DNA from: BMS3ABIN04 sp964553325
GTDB taxonomy: Bacteria > Bacteroidota > Ignavibacteria > Ignavibacteriales > Melioribacteraceae
Direction: 5' to 3'
NCBI GenBank assembly: GCA_964553325.1
Contig: CAZKKI010000005.1
Span: forward strand, 1 to 40,504
Length of the DNA stretch: 40,504 nucleotides
In this document: one piece after another, positions 16,877-23,792 of the stretch
Position numbering within the stretch: the stretch's first letter is position 1
Layout of the letters: every line of letters begins with the position of its first letter
Notes under the pieces: generated by a model
Seen by the model: the letters and a program-made list of their open reading frames with translations, nothing else
Databases searched by the model: none
Told to the model about the DNA's origin: nothing
Made by a program: the position numbers and the translations under genes

Positions 16877-18367
16877 TTAACCAATCACTTTTTTATAAAT
16901 TTCGATATATTTTTTGGCCGGATTCACCCAATCGAAGTTCGACCTCATACCGGTTTTCATCAATTTTTGCCAGGTCTTCTTATCCTTGAAAACTTTAATA
17001 GCCCGTTGAATTTCCTTAATCATATCTTTGGTTTCATACTTTTTAAATACAAAACCGTTGCCCGTACCGTTTTTTTCATCGAATTTCTTCACCGTATCGG
17101 CTAACCCGCCGGTTTCCCTTACAATAGGAATTGTTCCGTAAACCAAACTGTACATTTGATTAAGTCCGCAAGGTTCACGCTTCGAGGGCATTAGCAACAT
17201 ATCGGCTCCGGCTTCAATCAAGTGTGCCAAACTGTCGTCAAATCCGATGTAGCATGAAAACTGTTCAGGATATTTCATTAATGCTGTTTCGAAAAACCTA
17301 TGATATTTCTTATCGCCGGTGCCTAACAAAATATAGTAAGCATCCAGTTTCATCATTTCTTTAAATGATTTTTGAATCAAGTCGAATCCTTTCTCGTCGT
17401 ACATTCTGGAAATCATTCCGATAACAGGTTTTTCTTCGTCGAATTTCAAACCGAATTTTTCGCAAAGAGCTTTTTTGTTTTCGATTTTGTTATCGATGTT
17501 TTTTAACGAATATTTTTTCGGAATAATTTTATCCGTTTCCGGATTCCACACGCGTGTATCGATTCCGTTTGTAATTCCGAACAGCGAGTTTTTTCTTTTT
17601 TTCAAAACATCGAAAACGCTGCCGGAATATTCTTTATACTTGCTGATTTCTTTCGCATAAGTTTCGCTTACGGTTGTAATTGCATCGGCAAATAAAAGAC
17701 CGCTTCTCAAAAAGCTGATTTTGTTTCCATTTAACAAACCTTTGGCTGAATTCAGTTCTTCCGGCAAACCGGTTTTGGCAAAAGTCGATTTTGGAAATTC
17801 CGGATGATAAGCCAAATTATGAATGGTGAAAATCGTTTTAACATTTTGAAATAAAGGATCGTCTTTGTACATTGTTTTGAGGTAAGCGGGAATTAAACCT
17901 CCCTGCCAATCGTTGCAGTGAATAATGTCGGGAACCCAACCGAGTTTCTTTATCAATTCGAATACGGATTTCGCAAGTAAGATAAATCTTTCGTCGTTAT
18001 CGGGAAAATCTTTACCCGTAATCGGATCGGAATATAAACTTCTTCTTATCCCGAAATAATGTTTATTATCGAGCAAATAAAGTTGAACCCGTTCCTTGGC
18101 GCCAACCAAAAAAGACGAACGAATCGAAAATATGACTTCGTTTTTACCGATTTGCGTGGTTAAATCTTTCAAACGAACGACTTCATGAATTTTGTATTTT
18201 CTCTCGTCGATAGCACCGTATTTTGGCATTAAAATTCTTACGTGATGTCCTAATTCCTGAAGCTTCTGCGGTAATGCCGAAGAAACATCAGCCAATCCGC
18301 CGGTCTTTACAAATGGTACAACTTCTGATGTGACAAAAAGTATCTTTAATTGTTTCGGGGCTGCCAT
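16877..18367 (-). CDS. glgA: glycogen synthase, ADP-glucose type
   Basis: 496 residues, GT5 family. The N-terminal Rossmann domain carries the ADP-glucose-binding KTGGLADV (Lys21 onward). The C-terminal domain has the family stretch MLLMPSKREPCGLNQMYSLVYGTIPIVRETGGLADTV with the catalytic acidic residue in REPCG. It transfers glucose from ADP-glucose to alpha-1,4-glucan. ATG at 18367 with AGGT 6 bases before it. It is the first gene of a five-gene minus-strand group and stands head-to-head with hutI across 148 bases. No other glycogen gene is present. Confidence 0.93.
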   Translation of the reverse strand: MAAPKQLKILFVTSEVVPFVKTGGLADVSSALPQKLQELGHHVRILMPKYGAIDERKYKIHEVVRLKDLTTQIGKNEVIFSIRSSFLVGAKERVQLYLLDNKHYFGIRRSLYSDPITGKDFPDNDERFILLAKSVFELIKKLGWVPDIIHCNDWQGGLIPAYLKTMYKDDPLFQNVKTIFTIHNLAYHPEFPKSTFAKTGLPEELNSAKGLLNGNKISFLRSGLLFADAITTVSETYAKEISKYKEYSGSVFDVLKKRKNSLFGITNGIDTRVWNPETDKIIPKKYSLKNIDNKIENKKALCEKFGLKFDEEKPVIGMISRMYDEKGFDLIQKSFKEMMKLDAYYILLGTGDKKYHRFFETALMKYPEQFSCYIGFDDSLAHLIEAGADMLLMPSKREPCGLNQMYSLVYGTIPIVRETGGLADTVKKFDEKNGTGNGFVFKKYETKDMIKEIQRAIKVFKDKKTWQKLMKTGMRSNFDWVNPAKKYIEIYKKVIG

Positions 18368-18421
18368 TTTTTACCTGAGTTCGTGATTTTTAAATTATAA
18401 ATTTACTAAAATGCTTTATTA

Positions 18422-18438
18422 TTGACAAAAATTTTTGT
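18422..18438. promoter_or_regulatory. candidate regulatory motif between glgA and hutI
   Basis: TTGACAAAAATTTTT at 18422-18436 followed by GT, containing a perfect 14-bp palindrome ACAAAAATTTTTGT (18425-18438). The same 15-mer occurs on the minus strand at 26699-26685 before the SLBB gene, at a similar distance (75-80 bases) from the start codon. It could be a -35 element or operator; no convincing -10 was found at standard spacing. Confidence 0.3.
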
Positions 18439-18515
18439 AATTAGCGTTTTTGTTTAATTTTTTGTCGGCAAAATTCAAATTTCAGTAAATATTTAAGTCG
18501 TTCGGATTTTAGCAA

Positions 18516-19760
18516 ATGAAAACATTATTTAAAAACCCTTCGCAAATAGTTACCGTAAATACAAACGGTAAAAACGAAAAACGCGGTAAAGAAGCATCCG
18601 AAATCGGGGTGTTGGAGAACACCTCGATCATCGTTACTAACGGTAAAATTACCGGATTTATACCATCGGATAAAGTAAACGGCGACTATGACGAAATTAT
18701 AGACTTAACCGGCAAAACTGTTTTACCCGGTTTAGTGGAATGCCATACCCATACGGCTTTCGCAGGTTCTAGAGCAAATGAATTTAAACAGCGTTTGCGC
18801 GGGAAGTCGTACGAAGAAATTGCAAAAGCGGGCGGCGGGATAAATACGACGGTTCAAGCAGTACGAAAAGCGTCTTTCGAAGAATTGCTCGAGCTTGTAA
18901 AACCACGTGTTCAATATTTCATCGAACAAGGCATTACTGTTTTGGAGATAAAAAGCGGTTACGGTTTAAGCTTTTACGACGAAATTAAACTTTTGCAAGT
19001 AATTGCCAAATTAAACGAAATTTTTCCCATTGATATTGTTCCCACTTTCCTCGGCGCTCATACTTTTCCGCCCGAATATAAAAACGATCACGCAAAATAC
19101 ATCGACATAATAATAAACGAATTGATTCCGTACGTAGCCGAAAAAAAATTAGCGGAATTTTGCGATGCTTTTTGCGAATCAACGGCATTTACTGCAAAAG
19201 AAATCGATATTATTTTCTCGGAAGCGGAAAAAGCGGGATTAAAACTAAAATTGCATACCGAACAGTTTAACAATATAGGAGGATTGGAAACGGCGCTTAA
19301 ACATAATGCGGTTAGTGTCGATCATCTCGAGGTATTATCCGAAGATGAAATTTCCGCCGTGGCAAATTCTAATACAGTCGCCGTTTTGTTGCCAGGTGTT
19401 TCCTTTTTCCTCGATTACGATTTTGCGCCGGCAAGAAAATTAATCGATTCCGGCGCCGTTGTTGCATTGGCAACCGATTATAATCCGGGCTCCTCACATA
19501 TCCCGAATTTAAATTTAATTATGAGCTTCGCCGCAATAAAAATGAAAATGTCGGTCGAGGAAATTATTTCCGCCGTTACCATTAATGCTGCCAAAGCTGT
19601 AGGAAAAGAAAAAACCGCCGGAAGCATTGAACCGGGGAAAAATGCCGATTTTGCGATTTTCGAAACAAACGAATATGCCGATATCGTTTACAACGTCGGG
19701 AAAAATCTAAATTGGATGACCGTAAAAAACGGAAAACCTGTTTTTGTGAAAGGGAGTTAA
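18516..19760 (+). CDS. hutI: imidazolonepropionase
   Basis: 414 residues, amidohydrolase family. It hydrolyses 4-imidazolone-5-propanoate to N-formimino-L-glutamate, the third step of histidine degradation. Metal ligands are visible as His77 and His79 (HTHTAFAG), His247 (KLHTEQ) and Asp321 (ATDYNPGS); His182 and His270 are also in place. The first TIM-barrel strand begins after a small beta-sandwich domain. ATG start with no strong Shine-Dalgarno. The other hut enzymes (hutH, hutU, ftcD) are not in the window. The following gene starts only 1 base after the stop. Confidence 0.95.
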   Translation: MKTLFKNPSQIVTVNTNGKNEKRGKEASEIGVLENTSIIVTNGKITGFIPSDKVNGDYDEIIDLTGKTVLPGLVECHTHTAFAGSRANEFKQRLRGKSYEEIAKAGGGINTTVQAVRKASFEELLELVKPRVQYFIEQGITVLEIKSGYGLSFYDEIKLLQVIAKLNEIFPIDIVPTFLGAHTFPPEYKNDHAKYIDIIINELIPYVAEKKLAEFCDAFCESTAFTAKEIDIIFSEAEKAGLKLKLHTEQFNNIGGLETALKHNAVSVDHLEVLSEDEISAVANSNTVAVLLPGVSFFLDYDFAPARKLIDSGAVVALATDYNPGSSHIPNLNLIMSFAAIKMKMSVEEIISAVTINAAKAVGKEKTAGSIEPGKNADFAIFETNEYADIVYNVGKNLNWMTVKNGKPVFVKGS

Positions 19761-19761
19761 T

Positions 19762-20337
19762 ATGAAACCGGAAACTACGGAAAATTTTCTCGATGAACTA
19801 ATTTTAACTCAACCCGTACTTGATAATTTTTCAGTATGCACATTTATGTGCAGTGCCGCTGCCCGACTTGGAGCCGACATTTGTTATACCGCTACCAAAT
19901 CGAGCGAATACAGCGAGGCGAATAAAAGGTTGACCCGCATTCAGCTTCAACTCGAACATTACGAAAAAAGATTTACCGAACTTTCGGAAATTTTTAAAAC
20001 GGCGGCCAAGGGAATTGATTTTTCCGCTTTTGGCAATTACGAACAGATTACCGAACTATTAATCGATTTTTTAAAACACACAAACGAAATAATAGCAATG
20101 ATCCGTACCGTTGCCGAATTTTCCGATTCACATCATAGTAACGAAATTTATACTTCTGCAAATTTAATCAAATCCGCTACGGAAAATATTCTGTATACAA
20201 TAAAATCGATTATTAAAAAGAACGAAGCTGAAAAACCCGCGGAAAATGTCGTTTACCGTTCGAAGATGCTTTCGGAAGATATTTTTAATTCCGCCAATAA
20301 AGTATTTTCAATACTTCAAAAGGAGGATGATAATTGA
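19762..20337 (+). CDS. degenerate cyclodeaminase/cyclohydrolase-like helical protein
   Basis: 191 residues, all helical, coupled to hutI (1-base gap) and to namZ (4-base overlap). Size, the FLDEL opening, the spacing of helices and the hut context recall the FTCD_C/FchA family (formimidoyltetrahydrofolate cyclodeaminase). The family's PTPGGGS loop reads QPVLDNFS here, and the conserved Ser-Asp near the C-terminal helix pair reads TS, so the folate site and catalytic aspartate appear lost. If the relation is right, it has become a non-catalytic partner or has a new function. It might instead be an unrelated helical bundle. ATG start with AGGGAG upstream. Confidence 0.5.
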   Translation: MKPETTENFLDELILTQPVLDNFSVCTFMCSAAARLGADICYTATKSSEYSEANKRLTRIQLQLEHYEKRFTELSEIFKTAAKGIDFSAFGNYEQITELLIDFLKHTNEIIAMIRTVAEFSDSHHSNEIYTSANLIKSATENILYTIKSIIKKNEAEKPAENVVYRSKMLSEDIFNSANKVFSILQKEDDN

Positions 20338-21578
20338 AAAAGAAAAGTTTACCGGTAATTGTTTTTCTTGCAATTTCTTTGATGGTTTACGCTCAAGACA
20401 CGAAGGTTAAACCCGGTATTGAAGTTTTGAAAGAACGAGACTTCGATATTTTACAAGGAAAATCCGTCGGATTGATTACGAATCCTACCGGAACAGACAG
20501 CAAACTCAAATCGACAATAGACATTTTGTTTGAAAGCGAAAAGGTGAATTTAGTAGCGTTGTTCGGTCCCGAACACGGTGTACGCGGAAATGTAGAAGGC
20601 GGAGAAAAAATTGGTAATTACATTGATTCGAAAACCGGACTTCCCGTTTTTTCGTTGTACGGAAAAACAAGAAAACCGACAACGGAAATGTTAAAAGGAA
20701 TAGATGTTTTGGTTTACGACATACAAGATATCGGCGCGCGGTCTTATACTTTTATCAGTACAATGGGTTTAGCGATGGAGGCGGCGGCTGAAAATAACAT
20801 TGAATTTGTCGTTTTAGATAGACCCAATCCACTCGGGGGCGAAAGAATAGAAGGAAATATAGTTGAAGACTCGCTGCGCTCATTCATCGGACAATATCCG
20901 ATTCCTTACGTGTACGGACTTACTTGCGGAGAACTTGCAAAATTTCTTAACGGCGAAGGATTACTGACAGACGGGGAAAAATGCAAACTTAGCGTTATTC
21001 CGATGCAAAATTGGAAACGCGATATGATTTTCAAAGAAACGGGCTTGCTTTGGATTCCCACTTCGCCTCATATACCGACTTGGGAAACGGCTTTTTATTA
21101 TGTTACAACAGGAGTTTTGGGCGAACTTCGTAACTCAATATCCATCGGAGTTGGCTACACCTTACCTTTTAAAACTATTGCGGCGGAATGGATTGACGCG
21201 GAAAAATTCGCTAAAAAAATGAACGAGAAAATACAGGAAGGTGTTATTTTCCGACCTATTCATTACACGCCGTATTACGCATTCGGCAAAGGGAAACAGT
21301 TAAACGGTATTCAAATACACATTACGGATTTTCACAAAGTAAAACTCTTGCAAATTCAGTTTATAGCAATGGAAGTTTTACGTCGTCTTTATCCCGATAA
21401 AAATTTATTCGATATGTCAACCCCAAATCAGCAAAAAGCATTCGATAAAGCAATCGGGTCGGCAGAAATCAGAAAAGCGTTAGAAAAAGATTTGTCGTTC
21501 GAGAGCATTGAATCCTTTTTGAATAAAGATGTTGCAAAATTTAAAATTCGTGCAACAAAATATTATCTCTACAAATAA
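20334..21578 (+). CDS. NamZ-type exo-beta-N-acetylmuramidase (DUF1343)
   Basis: 414 residues with a signal peptide (about 1-20, ending VYAQ). The body carries DUF1343 hallmarks: LITNPTGTD near residue 48, LFGPEHGVRG, LVYDIQDIGARSYTFI and LDRPNPLGG. Founding members (NamZ) cleave N-acetylmuramic acid from the non-reducing end of peptidoglycan fragments, so this is a periplasmic or exported cell-wall recycling enzyme. The start is TTG at 20334, preceded by a perfect AGGAGG 7 bases upstream and overlapping the previous stop as TTGA. The link to a histidine-degradation gene is unexpected and may be only positional. Confidence 0.88.
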   Translation: MKKKSLPVIVFLAISLMVYAQDTKVKPGIEVLKERDFDILQGKSVGLITNPTGTDSKLKSTIDILFESEKVNLVALFGPEHGVRGNVEGGEKIGNYIDSKTGLPVFSLYGKTRKPTTEMLKGIDVLVYDIQDIGARSYTFISTMGLAMEAAAENNIEFVVLDRPNPLGGERIEGNIVEDSLRSFIGQYPIPYVYGLTCGELAKFLNGEGLLTDGEKCKLSVIPMQNWKRDMIFKETGLLWIPTSPHIPTWETAFYYVTTGVLGELRNSISIGVGYTLPFKTIAAEWIDAEKFAKKMNEKIQEGVIFRPIHYTPYYAFGKGKQLNGIQIHITDFHKVKLLQIQFIAMEVLRRLYPDKNLFDMSTPNQQKAFDKAIGSAEIRKALEKDLSFESIESFLNKDVAKFKIRATKYYLYK

Positions 21579-21754
21579 ACCGGGCTCCTCTATCCGTAAG
21601 AATAAAGCAATTTCATGAATTTTTATTCCTTTAGATTTATAAAATAAATCGCAAGATTTATCAAACACATTGCGGTTTTCCGCTTAATGAAAAAACAATG
21701 CATTAACACCTCCATTTAGAATTTTACTTTATCTGATTTTCTTAACTTATTTAC

Positions 21755-21785
21755 TTGCAATATGTTAAAATTTATTATATATTTG
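21755..21785 (+). promoter_or_regulatory. Bacteroidetes-type promoter before two micro-protein genes
   Basis: TTG at 21755-21757, a 20-base spacer, then TATATTTG at 21778-21785, an exact match to the TAnnTTTG consensus known for Bacteroidetes sigma factor. It lies 27 bases before the ATG of the first small gene. The rest of 21579-21754 holds no gene; an imperfect hairpin (AAATCGCAA...TTGCGGTTT around 21640-21680) could be a weak terminator for namZ. Confidence 0.45.
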
Positions 21786-21812
21786 ATTTGAAGATTTATC
21801 AAGAGGATAACC

Positions 21813-21935
21813 ATGGGAAATATTGATTTGTTCAGCATAATAATTCTTATTATGGTTTTTATTCTTTTTAACATCCTTTATAAAATTTTCCCCCGCAATA
21901 GCGATAAACTTTACGAAAAAATCATCGAAAAATAA
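21813..21935 (+). CDS. 40-residue single-span membrane protein
   Basis: Short gene supported by AGAGGA five bases before the ATG, a promoter-like sequence just upstream and a second small gene and terminator downstream. The protein starts MGNIDLF and has one strongly hydrophobic segment (about residues 6-23, IIILIMVFILFNILY). It ends in a charged tail (FPRNSDKLYEKIIEK). The orientation would put the charged C-terminus in the cytoplasm by the positive-inside rule. I do not recognise a family; small subunits of larger membrane complexes look like this. Confidence 0.55.
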   Translation: MGNIDLFSIIILIMVFILFNILYKIFPRNSDKLYEKIIEK

Positions 21936-21961
21936 TTTAGAAACAAATTACAGGTAAAATA

Positions 21962-22138
21962 ATGGAAAAAACCTTACTGCATAAACGATGGAACACTTTA
22001 AGCAAAGATTTTCACAGCAAAAATCTTATTGAAGACGATATGATTATTCAAGAAAAAATCAGAAAAAGAAGATCCATAATTTTAGGATTAGTTTCGATGT
22101 ATGTTGTTCTTTTAATATTATCGTTAATGCTTTTATAA
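21962..22138 (+). CDS. 58-residue tail-anchored-like small protein
   Basis: ATG at 21962 preceded by AGGT, 26 bases after the previous small gene. Residues 1-37 are hydrophilic and strongly charged (MEKTLLHKRW..., EDDMIIQEKIRKRR); residues 38-58 form a single C-terminal membrane helix (SIILGLVSMYVVLLILSLML). The basic RKRR before the helix argues for a cytoplasmic N-terminus. A terminator follows 30 bases after the stop. No known family was recognised; the two small genes probably form an operon. Confidence 0.55.
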   Translation: MEKTLLHKRWNTLSKDFHSKNLIEDDMIIQEKIRKRRSIILGLVSMYVVLLILSLMLL

Positions 22139-22167
22139 ATTTTTAACCTAGTAACCAACCTCCAAGT

Positions 22168-22208
22168 GAAGACGCACACTTCTTTATTCGAAGCGTGCGT
22201 TTTCATTT
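22168..22208 (+). terminator. terminator after the small-protein genes
   Basis: Fifteen-base arms at 22168-22182 and 22190-22204 pair with one A-C mismatch and one G-U pair around a 7-base loop, followed by ATTTTA. It points in the plus direction, and the convergent symporter gene ends at 22217, so it may also stop minus-strand transcription weakly. Confidence 0.75.
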
Positions 22209-22216
22209 TAAATAAA

Positions 22217-23707
22217 TTACTTTTCGCCGGTAACAGATTCGAATTCCGCTATTATATCGTCGGAAGGCATTTCATCAAAATTACTGAAAATAAAAGCCGA
22301 TAAAAATCCGGCAATTACTCCCGGTACCATTTCGTATAAATCGAAAATTCCGCCGGAAAGTTGTTTCCAAAAAATAACTGTTAATCCTCCGGCTATAATT
22401 CCGGCAATGGCACCTTTCTCCGTCATTCTTTTCCAATATAATGAAAGAATTATAATCGGTCCGAAAGCCGAACCGAATCCCGCCCAAGCATAAGCAACCA
22501 ACTCCAGAACGCTCGAATCGGGGTTTAAACCGATAAGAAAAGCTATAACGGCAATGGCAAGAACCGAAAAACGACTAACCCAAACCAATTCGTTTTGGGA
22601 AGCATTTTTCTTAATCAGCGCTCTGTAAATATCCTCCGTAAATGCGGAGGAGGCAACAAGGAGTTGTGAATCGGCAGTACTCATAATTGCTGCAAGGATG
22701 GCCGAAAGCAAAATTCCGGCAAAAACGGAAGGGACCAATTGGTGAACCAACACCATAAATACGGTTTCTGTTGCCGCTCCGGTTAATGCGGGTTCGATAA
22801 ATACAAAGCCGACCATTCCCAAAACTACTGCGCTGAAAAGAGAAATTACAACCCAAATCATCGCTATCCTTCTGGCATTTTTAATCTGTTCGGAATTTTT
22901 TATTGCCATGAATCTTGCTAAAATATGGGGTTGACCGAAATATCCTAATCCCCAGCCAAGTAATGAAATAATCGCGATAACCGAAAGCGCTTCACCGTTG
23001 GAATTAGTCAACCAACTCAAATAATTCGGATTTTTAACTTGTAACGCTTCGAAAAAACTTGCCGGACAACCAATAGCTAAAATTCCCAAAATAGGAACAA
23101 TAATTATTGCGAAAAACATAATCGTACCTTGAACAACGTCCGTCCAGCTCACTGCCATAAATCCACCTAAAAAAGTATAAGCGATAATCACAAAAACACC
23201 AATCGATAAAGCAGTAACATACGGAAAATTAAATACCGTATTAAACAATTTAGCACCGGCTACAAATCCCGATGCCGTATAAATCAAGAAGAAAACAAGA
23301 ATAAATATTGCGGAAACTATGCGGATAAGATTCGATTTTGTTTTGAATCGGTTTTGAAAAAAGTCGGGTAAAGTTAATGAATCGCCCGCAATTTCCGTAT
23401 ATTTTCTCAGTCGATATGCCACAAACTTCCAATTTGCATACGTTCCCACAATCAATCCGAGTAACAGCCAAGCCGATTCCAGTCCAGCTAAATACGCATA
23501 ACCCGGTAAACCCAACAATAACCACCCGCTCATATCCGAAGCTTGAGCACTTAAAGAAGTGACCCAAACATTCAAACTTCTTCCGCCGAGAATATAATCG
23601 GACAGATTTTGGGTTCTTCTGTAGAAATACCAACCGATTGCAAGCATGGCTACAAAATAGACCGCAAAAGAAATAAGAATATCGGTGTTCAATGAAATTT
23701 CATTCAT
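22217..23707 (-). CDS. sodium:solute symporter, PutP-like
   Basis: 496 residues with about 13 membrane helices, the SSS family (TC 2.A.21). The length and stretches such as LGGRSLNVWVTSLSAQASDMSGWLLLGLPG and GYFGQPHILARFMAIKN are characteristic of sodium/proline symporters. The sodium-binding serine/aspartate region (SAQASDMSGW, about 52-61) is intact. Proline uptake is the likeliest function but substrate cannot be proven. ATG start with AAAAGG upstream. It is read from just downstream of the terminator at 23734-23759 and has no obvious promoter in the 26 bases left, so read-through or an overlapping promoter is possible. Confidence 0.88.
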   Translation of the reverse strand: MNEISLNTDILISFAVYFVAMLAIGWYFYRRTQNLSDYILGGRSLNVWVTSLSAQASDMSGWLLLGLPGYAYLAGLESAWLLLGLIVGTYANWKFVAYRLRKYTEIAGDSLTLPDFFQNRFKTKSNLIRIVSAIFILVFFLIYTASGFVAGAKLFNTVFNFPYVTALSIGVFVIIAYTFLGGFMAVSWTDVVQGTIMFFAIIIVPILGILAIGCPASFFEALQVKNPNYLSWLTNSNGEALSVIAIISLLGWGLGYFGQPHILARFMAIKNSEQIKNARRIAMIWVVISLFSAVVLGMVGFVFIEPALTGAATETVFMVLVHQLVPSVFAGILLSAILAAIMSTADSQLLVASSAFTEDIYRALIKKNASQNELVWVSRFSVLAIAVIAFLIGLNPDSSVLELVAYAWAGFGSAFGPIIILSLYWKRMTEKGAIAGIIAGGLTVIFWKQLSGGIFDLYEMVPGVIAGFLSAFIFSNFDEMPSDDIIAEFESVTGEK

Positions 23708-23733
23708 AACCTTTTCACTTTTTGTTAGAAGGC

Positions 23734-23759
23734 AAAAAAAATCCCCACAAAGTGGGGAT
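23734..23759 (-). terminator. terminator after the tyrosine-kinase gene
   Basis: A perfect 8-bp stem ATCCCCAC/GTGGGGAT (23741-23748 with 23752-23759) with a 3-base loop, followed on the minus strand by seven Ts (23740-23734). It ends the SLBB-kinase transcript. Confidence 0.9.
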
Positions 23760-23792
23760 AAAATAAGAAATTTCCGTTAAATTTATATTAAC

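Noticed and set aside
19762..20337. Reading this gene as an active formimidoyl-THF cyclodeaminase
   Set aside because: The glycine-rich folate loop and the catalytic aspartate of the family are not present.
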